From: an uncultured Porphyromonas sp.
Lineage (GTDB): Bacteria > Bacteroidota > Bacteroidia > Bacteroidales > Porphyromonadaceae
Reading direction: 5' to 3'
Length of the DNA: 34,035 bases
NCBI GenBank assembly: GCA_900538385.1
Contig: UWSO01000023.1
Coordinates: 1 to 34,035, forward strand
The notes below the pieces were generated by a model. That model worked only from the letters and a program-made list of their open reading frames with translations, had not been told where the DNA came from and did no database searches. Below, one piece after another: positions 25,022 through 31,495 of this stretch (within the stretch, counting starts at the first letter, position 1; every line of letters begins with the position of its first letter). The position numbers and the translations under genes are program-made.

Positions 25022-25109
25022 GGAGAGATGCTCGAGTGGCTGAAGAGGCACGCCTGGAAAGCGTGTAAACGTCGAAAGCGTTTCGAGGGTTCGAATCCCT
25101 CTCTCTCCG
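25022..25109 (+). tRNA. tRNA-Ser(GGA)
   Basis: An 88-nt tRNA. The acceptor stem is GGAGAGA/TCTCTCC with discriminator G. The anticodon stem CACGC/GCGTG encloses loop CTGGAAA with anticodon GGA, which reads UCC and UCU. The long variable arm (about AAACGTCGAAAGCGTTT) marks a class II tRNA, and GGTTCGAATCC is the T arm. CCA is not encoded. It lies 49 bases upstream of exbB. Confidence 0.96.
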
Positions 25110-25158
25110 CAAGTAATAACAATCAAACTAGAAATAATCAACTAACACAACTATCGCA

Positions 25159-25986
25159 ATGAAAAAGTTATTTGCAACGTTATCATGCATGGCTCTACTC
25201 ACACTGGGCCTCACACAGATGACCTACGCACAGGAGGCTACCGCAGATGCTGTAGACTCTGCAACTACAGAGGAGGTAACACCTACTCCCGTTGATGAGG
25301 CTGTCGAGGCCGACATGGTGGCTGTAATGGAGCAGGATGCTACAGCTGATCAGTCTTTCCACCAGGCTCTCAAGACCAAGTTCATCGAGGGTGGTGCAGA
25401 CTTTATGGCACTCATCGCACTAGTCCTAATCCTTGGTCTAGTTCTTTGTCTAGAGCGTATCATCTACCTCAATCTAGCAGACAATAACTACGAGGCATTC
25501 CTGCGCAAGCTCGAAGAGGCTCTCAACCGTGGTGACATGAATGGAGCTAAGGACATCGCACGCAACACACGTGGTCCTGTTGCTTCTATTGCATACCAGG
25601 CTCTGATGCGCTTTGATCAGGGCATCGACGTAGTCGAGCGTTCTATCGTCTCCTATGGAGGTGTACAGGGCGGACTTCTTGAGAAGAACCTCTCTTGGAT
25701 CACCCTTTTCATCGCTATTGCTCCTTCACTCGGATTCCTTGGTACCGTCGTCGGTATGGTCATGGCATTCGATAAGATTGAGAAGGTCGGTGATATCAGC
25801 CCAACGGTCGTCGCTGGTGGTATGAAGGTGGCTCTGATCACGACCATCGGTGGTCTGATCGTTGCTATGATCCTACAGGTCTTCTACAACTACATCCTAT
25901 CTAAGGTTGAGTCTATCCTCAATCGTATGGAAGATGCGTCAATCACGCTAGTTGACTTTGCTATCAAGTACAACCTCCATAAGTAA
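25159..25986 (+). CDS. exbB: ExbB/TolQ/MotA-type proton channel protein
   Basis: ExbB forms the inner-membrane stator that, with ExbD, energises TonB. The 275-aa product differs from the E. coli form by starting with a signal peptide (residues 1-24, ending TYAQ) and an acidic periplasmic segment (about 25-70). Three membrane helices follow: about 80-100 (FMALIALVLILGLVLCL), 170-195 (SWITLFIAIAPSLGFLGTVVGMV) and 222-245. The family signature LGFLGTVVGMVMAFDKIE is intact. The next gene begins only 9 bases after the stop, so it opens a four-gene operon. Confidence 0.92.
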   Translation: MKKLFATLSCMALLTLGLTQMTYAQEATADAVDSATTEEVTPTPVDEAVEADMVAVMEQDATADQSFHQALKTKFIEGGADFMALIALVLILGLVLCLERIIYLNLADNNYEAFLRKLEEALNRGDMNGAKDIARNTRGPVASIAYQALMRFDQGIDVVERSIVSYGGVQGGLLEKNLSWITLFIAIAPSLGFLGTVVGMVMAFDKIEKVGDISPTVVAGGMKVALITTIGGLIVAMILQVFYNYILSKVESILNRMEDASITLVDFAIKYNLHK

Positions 25987-25995
25987 TACGCAACC

Positions 25996-26466
25996 ATGGC
26001 AGTAACCAAAATTCGTAAGATCTCTAGCTGGACGCTACTAGTACTCTTAGTAGTCTCCGTTGCGGTCTGCCTTGCGTTCTTCGTCGGGGGAGTCGAGCTA
26101 GATGCATCGGGCAATAAGGTCTATGCTAATACAGACTTAGTCTTGTATTGGGGCTATGCACTTGTTGCGCTGACGCTCATAGCAACGATAGTATTTGCTA
26201 TCGCCTCCTTAATCCAAGGATTCCGCACTAATCCTAAGAGAGCTCTCCAGAGTCTCTTAGTTTTCATAGTCCTGATAGTCATTCTAGGTATCACCTATGC
26301 TATAGGCGATGGTACCCCAATGTCTGTCAACGAGGACTCAGCACAATACAACACTCCAGGGTGGCTCAAAACCATCGACATGTGTATCTACACAGCCTAC
26401 ACACTAGTGGCTCTCATCATCGTGGGTGTCATCTGGGGTGCTATCCGCAAGCGTCTTGCCAAGTAA
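25996..26466 (+). CDS. Four-helix membrane protein in the exb operon, function unknown
   Basis: This 156-aa protein has four predicted membrane helices: about 12-32 (SWTLLVLLVVSVAVCLAFFV), 50-73, 84-104 (SLLVFIVLIVILGITYAIGD) and 130-152. Short charged loops and a KRLAK tail complete it. I do not recognise a named family, but I recall similar conserved genes between exbB and exbD in Bacteroidales. Its position, 9 bases after exbB and 26 before exbD, suggests it is an accessory part of the ExbBD complex or its assembly; that is inference from context. Confidence 0.75.
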   Translation: MAVTKIRKISSWTLLVLLVVSVAVCLAFFVGGVELDASGNKVYANTDLVLYWGYALVALTLIATIVFAIASLIQGFRTNPKRALQSLLVFIVLIVILGITYAIGDGTPMSVNEDSAQYNTPGWLKTIDMCIYTAYTLVALIIVGVIWGAIRKRLAK

Positions 26467-26492
26467 GTAATCAAACATATCAGTAAAGAGCA

Positions 26493-27098
26493 ATGTCTAA
26501 AACTAAAAAGAAGGTACCCAGTATCAATGGGTCATCCATGGCCGACATCTCTTTTATTCTTCTGATCTTCTTCTTGATTACTACTTCAATGGACACCGAT
26601 CAGGGACTAAAGAGGCGCCTACCGCCGTTGGTTCCCCCCGAGCAGCAGCAGCAAGATATTGAGATACGTGACCGTAACGTGCTCCGTATCCTTGTGAACC
26701 GCTCGGATCAGATAGCCATCATCAAAAAAGATGCGTCAGGACGTGACGACATGGCTATCGTACCTCTTGATAGGCTCAAAGATCGTACTGTCGAGTTTAT
26801 CCTCAACCCTCAAGATTTGCCACATCTCCCAGAGAAGGAGACTCGCTATATCGCAGGATTAGGAGATCGACTCGTGACGATATCTTCGTATGCTATCTCG
26901 CTCAAGAACGAGGTCGAGACCAGCTATCAGATGTATATCGACGTACAGAACGAGCTACTCCGTGCTTACAATGAGGTATGGGATATCGTCGCTCAGAAGG
27001 AGTATGGTCAGTCATACGATGACCTTACACCAGACAAGCAGAAGGTTGTAGTCGACTGCTATCCGATGCACATCTCTGAGATGCCACTCAACTCCTAA
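26493..27098 (+). CDS. exbD: ExbD/TolR family protein (first copy)
   Basis: ExbD is the single-helix partner of ExbB. The 201-aa product has a basic N-terminus, then the family helix with the pore Asp: SSMADISFILLIFFLITTSM (Asp near residue 19). A proline-rich turn (RRLPPLVPPEQQQQ) and the periplasmic domain follow, ending in a stretch of about 60 residues beyond the usual ExbD length. It is followed 23 bases later by a second exbD, and both belong to the exb operon. Confidence 0.9.
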   Translation: MSKTKKKVPSINGSSMADISFILLIFFLITTSMDTDQGLKRRLPPLVPPEQQQQDIEIRDRNVLRILVNRSDQIAIIKKDASGRDDMAIVPLDRLKDRTVEFILNPQDLPHLPEKETRYIAGLGDRLVTISSYAISLKNEVETSYQMYIDVQNELLRAYNEVWDIVAQKEYGQSYDDLTPDKQKVVVDCYPMHISEMPLNS

Positions 27099-27121
27099 TC
27101 TTCAACTTATAGCGCATTATT

Positions 27122-27598
27122 ATGGGAAAGTTCAAACAAGCTGGAGGGCGTACGATGCCTGAGCTGAATACATCCTCACTGCCAGACTTGATTTTTGCCT
27201 TTCTGTTTTTCATCATGATGGTGACGAGTATTCGAGAGGTCACACCTAAGGTAGCCTTTCAGAATCTCCCCACAGCGACAGAGCTAACCAAGTTGGAGGA
27301 GAAGTCTCTTGTATCCTTTATCTACGTAGGTAAACCTGTTCCTGAGCTACAGGCTAAGTTTGGTACAGCACCAGCTATCCAGCTCAACGATCAGATTACT
27401 ACAGATCCCTCTGCCGTTTATGGCTTTGTCAAGGATCAAGAAGCTCAGATACAGGATGAGCGTCGCAAGCTGATGACCATCTCTATCAAGGGCGATGCCT
27501 CTACAAAGATGAAAATCATAGCAGATATCAAGCAAGAGCTACGTCGTGCTGATGCACTGAATATATCGTACTCAGCAAGACCTAAGCGAGATAACTAA
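27122..27598 (+). CDS. exbD: ExbD/TolR family protein (second copy)
   Basis: The 158-aa product has the same plan as its upstream neighbour: short N-terminus, helix with Asp (SSLPDLIFAFLFFIMMVTSI), then a periplasmic domain ending with DALNISYSARPKRDN. Identity to the first copy looks low outside the helix, so the two probably form a mixed pair rather than a recent duplication. It is the last gene of the exb operon; a terminator begins about 42 bases after its stop. Confidence 0.9.
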   Translation: MGKFKQAGGRTMPELNTSSLPDLIFAFLFFIMMVTSIREVTPKVAFQNLPTATELTKLEEKSLVSFIYVGKPVPELQAKFGTAPAIQLNDQITTDPSAVYGFVKDQEAQIQDERRKLMTISIKGDASTKMKIIADIKQELRRADALNISYSARPKRDN

Positions 27599-27640
27599 AA
27601 GAGAGATATTGCGCTAAGCAATAGACTCAATCACTCAAGA

Positions 27641-27684
27641 AAAGGAGGGTGCTACTTAAATGGTATAGCATCCTCCTTTACTTT
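27641..27684 (+). terminator. Terminator of the exb operon and intron target site
   Basis: AAAGGAGGGTGCTA (27641-27654) pairs with TAGCATCCTCCTTT (27666-27679) as a 14-bp stem with one G-T wobble and an 11-base loop, followed by ACTTT. The T tail is cut short because the group II intron begins at 27685. The stem plus the short tail is the kind of site used by group IIC introns. Confidence 0.88.
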
Positions 27685-28230
27685 GTATGACGGGCATGTT
27701 ATACATCTGTGGTGAAAGTCCACTCGGGGCGTAGTTGCCAACGAACCCCATAGCGACTTGCAAGTTTCAAGGGGTGACCCTTGGGAGAGAAGAAGCAATA
27801 GCGAACTCGTGGCCTGACGAACAGGGACCTAATACTAAGGCGTATCAAGCGGACAAGCTGGCAAAGGACAGTAAAGTTCCCAAAGGCAACCGTAACCTTG
27901 ATGCGTAAATTAGGCAGGTAAACGATGAAAGATGTATGGCTTATCCCGTTAGGCCTCGGCAGTCCTCAAAGGATAGTAACAACGAATGTCGAGGAGTCAG
28001 CAGAGGTCGGAGTAGCCCTTCTCGCGCAGAACAAGGCGAAGGGCCGAATAATTCGTAACGTCAATCAAGGATGTATGTTCCGATGTACATTGCTGACGAG
28101 TGGCAACGGTCAAAACGTCAATGCGATCGACCACATAGAGCTAAGCACTTATGCATCGGAAGCGGAAGTTAAGAGAGACGGAAGATGAAACTAATCGAAC
28201 ATGATTAGCCACTCTTTGAAAACGAATTAA

Positions 28231-28262
28231 ACCGCCGTATGCCGAACGGCACGTACGGTGGT
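28231..28262 (+). ncRNA. Group II intron domain V
   Basis: The strand ACCGCCGTAT pairs with ACGTACGGTGGT, leaving a two-base CG bulge and a GAAC loop closed by GCC/GGC. The catalytic triad is CGC (28233-28235), the form found in group IIC, rather than AGC. All paired positions are intact, so the catalytic core appears functional. Confidence 0.9.
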
Positions 28263-28264
28263 GT

Positions 28265-28317
28265 GAGAGGGAAGGAAACGAAAGTAGGTCAGAAAACTTT
28301 CGTTTCCCGACCTACTC
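28265..28317 (+). ncRNA. Group II intron domain VI with branch-point A
   Basis: GAG and AGG (28265-28270) pair with CCT and CTC (28311-28317) around a single unpaired A at 28314, seven bases from the intron 3' end (GAT, 28320). Above this the stem GGAAACGAAAGT/ACTTTCGTTTCC is a perfect 12-bp helix. The bulged A is the expected lariat branch point. Confidence 0.88.
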
Positions 28318-28320
28318 GAT

Positions 28321-28655
28321 TATGTTCGCTGTGAGGATGCTTAGTCAGTGCAGGGCTTTCTCTCGTAGTGAGTGTCGAGGAAATAAAAAAACATCCACCG
28401 AGGGAATGGCAAATTCCTCCGAAGTTTCATTTGATTCCTCCGAAGTTTCATTTGATTCTTCCGAAGTTTTATTCCTTCCCTCCGTAGAGAATTTTCATTT
28501 TCCAGTGAGCTATTGGGAGGATTCCTCCATGGGGATCGGAATTTATAGATACAATGCGTCAGCTCTAGTCATTTTTTCCCTCCAGCGCCTCAAAATAGGG
28601 ATTAGCCTCTAGTGGTGGAGACTGGCTATAAGGAGCTTTGTCCATCGCTTTTTAC
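28321..28655. other. Gene-free stretch after the intron
   Basis: Between the intron and the gltX promoter there is no credible gene. The segment holds the 3' exon side of the intron, a three-unit 21-bp repeat array (28414-28476), and an AT-rich tail with GTAGAGAATTTTCATTTTCC that resembles the CACGTGGAGAATTTTC words of the 16.8-kb locus. A GGAGGATTCCTCC near-palindrome lies at 28515-28527. Confidence 0.6.
28414..28476. repeat. 21-bp tandem repeat array, three units
   Basis: Three head-to-tail 21-bp units start at 28414, 28435 and 28456 with core CCGAAGTTTCATT. Units one and two are identical; the third has TTTTATT. The unit is the same as in the 16733-16816 array, and both arrays are followed by a (C)GTRGAGAATTTTC word, so the two loci share a composite layout. 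Confidence 0.85.
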
Positions 28656-28663
28656 TATCTTTG
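28637..28663 (+). promoter_or_regulatory. Putative promoter for gltX
   Basis: TATCTTTG (28656-28663) matches TAnnTTTG. A TTTG at 28637-28640 is upstream, but the 15-base spacing is shorter than the usual 19-21. It would start transcription near 28670, leaving a leader of about 110 bases before gltX. Confidence 0.42.
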
Positions 28664-28781
28664 TAGCATGATTGTAAAGAGTAGGCACGTGGATCTTTGT
28701 AAGTCAAGGTGCCACTACATGAAGTCAAACTACAGTGCTGAGTAAGCAACAGAGAATAGTAAAGGAAAAATAGCAACAGTA

Positions 28782-30299
28782 ATGGTTCGAGTTAGATTTG
28801 CGCCTAGTCCCACAGGTCCACTACATATAGGAGGCGTGCGGACAGCACTCTTTAATTATCTCTTCGCACGTCATCATGGTGGCACCATGGTGCTACGTAT
28901 AGAGGATACAGATAGCAAGCGCTTTGTGCCTGGAGCTGAAGACTATATCATCGAGGCCCTCCAGTGGCTGGGTATAGAGATCGATGAGGGTATCGGCAGT
29001 GACAATCAGCCCTACGGACCCTATCGTCAGAGCGAGAGACGGGACATCTATCGTGAGTACGTGCAGCAGCTCATAGAGCGTGGTGCCGCTTACTATGCCT
29101 TTGACACTGTGGAGGAGCTGGAGCAGGCACGACAGGAAGTGGCAAACTTTAGTTATGATGCATCTACCCGCTCTAAGATGCGCAATAGCCTCTCGCTTCC
29201 TAGTGAGGAGGTGACTCGTCTGTTAGAGTCTGGCGAGGAGTATGTGGTGCGCTTTAAGGTAGATCCTGACCGAGAGGTTGAGGTCGATGACTTGATTCGT
29301 GGCAAGGTGGTCATCAGCTCCTCGCAGCTGGACGATAAGGTCCTCTATAAGAGTGCCGATGATCTGCCTACCTACCATCTAGCCAACATTGTCGATGACC
29401 ACTTAATGCAGATCACGCATGTGATCCGTGGCGAGGAGTGGCTGCCTAGTGCGCCGCTGCATGTCTTGCTCTATGAGGCTTTTGGTTGGAAGGATTCGAT
29501 GCCTCAGTTTGCACACCTATCACTCCTTCTGAAGCCTCAGGGTAGTGGTAAGTTGAGCAAGCGTGATGGAGATAAGCTGGGCTTCCCAGTCTTCCCACTA
29601 GAGTGGCGCAATCCTGAGGATGACTCTATATCAATGGGCTATCGTGAGCAGGGCTATCTGCCGGAGGCTGTGAGCAACTTCCTAGCACTATTGGGCTGGA
29701 ACCCCGGTACCGATCAGGAGCTTTTTGCAGATCCCCAAGAGCTTATCTCAACTTTTTCGCTAGATCGCTGTAGTAAGAGTGGTGCACGCTTTGACTTTGA
29801 AAAGGCCAAGTGGTTCAACCATCAGTACATACAGCTCGTCCCCGTAGAGCGTCTCATCGCATATATACGCCCTGCTCTCGGTGAGCGTGGCTTGAATCCT
29901 ACTGACGAGCAGCTACGAGATGTCCTACTGACAGTGCGAGATAAGGCGCAGCTGCTACCAGACTTACTCCCCGAGGTGCTTTACTTCTTTGTAGCACCTA
30001 CCGAGTACGATGCTAAGGGTCTCAAGAAGCACTGGAAGGCAGAGACCCCAGGCTACTTGCAGCAGATGATCACGCTCCTGGAGGGACTCCCAAGCGAAGC
30101 ATCGCTAGACACGATCGAGCAGGCACTCTATGACAAGATCAATGGTGATGAGCTACCTATGGGTAAGGTGATGAATGGTATACGTATGGCACTCGTAGGA
30201 GCACCTCGTGGAGCGCGGATCCATGAGATTATACACTTGCTGGGCATCCCTGAGAGCATACGACGTATGCAGCACGCTATAGAGGAGATCAAGCTGTAG
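28782..30299 (+). CDS. gltX: Glutamyl-tRNA synthetase GltX
   Basis: GltX charges tRNA-Glu with glutamate. The 505-aa class I synthetase shows the HIGH motif in FAPSPTGPLHIGGVRTALFNYLFA, the tRNA acceptor-binding LRIEDTDSKRF, the HVIRGEEWLPSAPLHVLLYEAF segment, and the KMSKS equivalent KLSKRDGDKLG. The C-terminal anticodon-binding domain runs to the end. No glutaminyl-tRNA synthetase is in the window. The S4-domain gene follows after 57 bases. Confidence 0.97.
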   Translation: MVRVRFAPSPTGPLHIGGVRTALFNYLFARHHGGTMVLRIEDTDSKRFVPGAEDYIIEALQWLGIEIDEGIGSDNQPYGPYRQSERRDIYREYVQQLIERGAAYYAFDTVEELEQARQEVANFSYDASTRSKMRNSLSLPSEEVTRLLESGEEYVVRFKVDPDREVEVDDLIRGKVVISSSQLDDKVLYKSADDLPTYHLANIVDDHLMQITHVIRGEEWLPSAPLHVLLYEAFGWKDSMPQFAHLSLLLKPQGSGKLSKRDGDKLGFPVFPLEWRNPEDDSISMGYREQGYLPEAVSNFLALLGWNPGTDQELFADPQELISTFSLDRCSKSGARFDFEKAKWFNHQYIQLVPVERLIAYIRPALGERGLNPTDEQLRDVLLTVRDKAQLLPDLLPEVLYFFVAPTEYDAKGLKKHWKAETPGYLQQMITLLEGLPSEASLDTIEQALYDKINGDELPMGKVMNGIRMALVGAPRGARIHEIIHLLGIPESIRRMQHAIEEIKL

Positions 30300-30356
30300 C
30301 TATCTATATGGACGAAAGTAATCAATGAACTAAACTTTATATATAACGACTGAATC

Positions 30357-30818
30357 ATGAGTTTGCGGATCAACAAACTTCTGAGCGATGCTGGTATCGG
30401 ATCGCGCCGTGAAGTGGAGAAGTACATCGTCGCTGGGCGTGTCACGCTCAATGGCGAGCGGGCTGAGCTAACGGATATTGTGGTGGAAGATGATATTGTA
30501 ACGCTAGACGGCGAGGAGCTCCCTGTCAACGATATCCTACGTGAGGCACTCTCGATGAAGCACTATCTAGAGGCTCAACAGGAGGAGCGAGAGGATCGAG
30601 ATACTGCCCGGGAATACTCTCCACGGGGTGGAGGACGCTCTAATCGTCCAGCCAAGGCAGGTCCCAAGAGAATGAGATCCGACCGATATGGTGATGAGTC
30701 TAGAGAGTCCAAGGTACATCCTAAAGGCAGTAAACCTTACAAAGCAAAGGGAGGCGATGCCCATGGACGTCGGCGTGACAATCGAGGCAAGGACTTTAGC
30801 AATGACGATAGGTGGTGA
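30357..30818 (+). CDS. S4 RNA-binding domain protein with basic disordered tail
   Basis: Residues about 1-60 form an S4 domain (SLRINKLLSDAGIGSRREVE, VAGRVTLNGE, VTLDGEELPV), the RNA-binding module that begins RluB/RluF/RsuA pseudouridine synthases. The catalytic synthase domain that should follow is missing; instead there is a low-complexity tail (about 80-153) rich in Arg, Lys, Gly, Asp and Ser. I see no frameshift that would restore the synthase, and the tail reads as deliberate coding sequence, so this is probably a stand-alone S4 RNA-binding protein. Its RNA target is unknown. Confidence 0.8.
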   Translation: MSLRINKLLSDAGIGSRREVEKYIVAGRVTLNGERAELTDIVVEDDIVTLDGEELPVNDILREALSMKHYLEAQQEEREDRDTAREYSPRGGGRSNRPAKAGPKRMRSDRYGDESRESKVHPKGSKPYKAKGGDAHGRRRDNRGKDFSNDDRW

Positions 30819-30869
30819 CCTCATCACCTATCAAGTCTCTGGATATGAGGAGGTAAAAAGGACAAAAGG

Positions 30870-31445
30870 ATGCAGATAACATTGGTCAGACACACCGCAG
30901 TATCACCTGAGTGGCAGGTCATCTGCTATGGCAATACAGATATACCGCTGGCAGATACATTTGCCGAGGAGGCGCCTCGTGTTGCGGCTCAGATAGATCT
31001 GTCTCTATATGATCGCATCCTCTCGAGTCCATTGTCTCGGGCGTTCAAGCTGGCGCAGTACTGCGTACCCGCTGGAACCCATATAGAGGTAGACGATCGT
31101 CTGAAAGAGATGAATTTTGGCGATTGGGAGGGGAAGCATTGGGATAGCATCTTAAAGGAAGAGCAGGAGGTGTCAGCTTTCTTTGAGTACTTTATCGATC
31201 AGCCAGCCCCTCGGGGTGAGTCGCTACGGGACTTAGCACGGCGTGTCGCAGACCTGCTTGATGAACTCTACACCTCAGGCGCTCAGCACGTACTCCTCTT
31301 TTCGCATGGAGGTGTCATCAACGCTCTGAGAGCTATGGCGGGTCATATCACGCTACAAGAAGCTTTCGCCCAGATCCTACCTTATGGGAGCGTGACGACG
31401 ATCGATCTAGATGATCTCATACATATAGACCAAATCAAGCTCTAA
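30870..31445 (+). CDS. Histidine phosphatase family protein (CobC-like)
   Basis: The 191-aa product has the histidine phosphatase core: LVRHTAV at the N-terminus with the phospho-accepting His8, RILSSPLSRAFKLAQY, LKEMNFGDWEGKHWDSI with the general acid Glu, and LLFSHGGVINALRAM with the second His. The RHTAV form and FGDWEG place it near alpha-ribazole phosphatases (CobC), which finish the lower cobamide loop, but substrate choice in this family is hard to read. No cobalamin genes are nearby. It starts 51 bases after the S4 gene. Confidence 0.85.
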   Translation: MQITLVRHTAVSPEWQVICYGNTDIPLADTFAEEAPRVAAQIDLSLYDRILSSPLSRAFKLAQYCVPAGTHIEVDDRLKEMNFGDWEGKHWDSILKEEQEVSAFFEYFIDQPAPRGESLRDLARRVADLLDELYTSGAQHVLLFSHGGVINALRAMAGHITLQEAFAQILPYGSVTTIDLDDLIHIDQIKL

Positions 31446-31480
31446 TGAGCTGTCCTACTTGTATACGAAACTAATGCTGA

Positions 31481-31488
31481 GAGGAGGT
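31481..31488 (+). promoter_or_regulatory. Shine-Dalgarno site for the sensor kinase gene
   Basis: GAGGAGGT is a near-perfect Shine-Dalgarno sequence 7 bases before the GTG at 31496. Such sites are uncommon in this window and it decides the GTG start. Confidence 0.6.
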
Positions 31489-31495
31489 AACTGAC

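Larger units (their letters stand above)
27685..28320 (+). mobile_element. ORF-less group II intron, group IIC-like
   Basis: A 636-nt ribozyme-type element without any protein gene. The 5' end is GTATG (a variant of GTGYG), followed by TGGTGAAAGTCCAC and GGGGCGTAGTTGCC, a typical domain I opening. Domain V (28231-28262) and VI (28265-28317) are complete. The domain V wording closely matches, from memory, that of the Oceanobacillus iheyensis group IIC intron (GTATACCGAACGGTACGTAC-type). A candidate EBS1 in domain I (27870-27877, AGTAAAGT) can pair with the bases just before the 5' end (ACTTT, or CTTTACT two bases earlier). No reverse transcriptase/maturase fits anywhere in it, so splicing or mobility would need help in trans. 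Confidence 0.88.

Noticed and set aside
27925..28188. An 87-codon reading frame inside the intron
   Set aside because: It overlaps the folded intron domains, has no resemblance to a reverse transcriptase or any family I know, and its composition follows RNA pairing rather than codons.
28322..28612. A 96-codon frame across the second repeat array
   Set aside because: Same reason: the repeat keeps the frame open. The parts outside the repeat look random.
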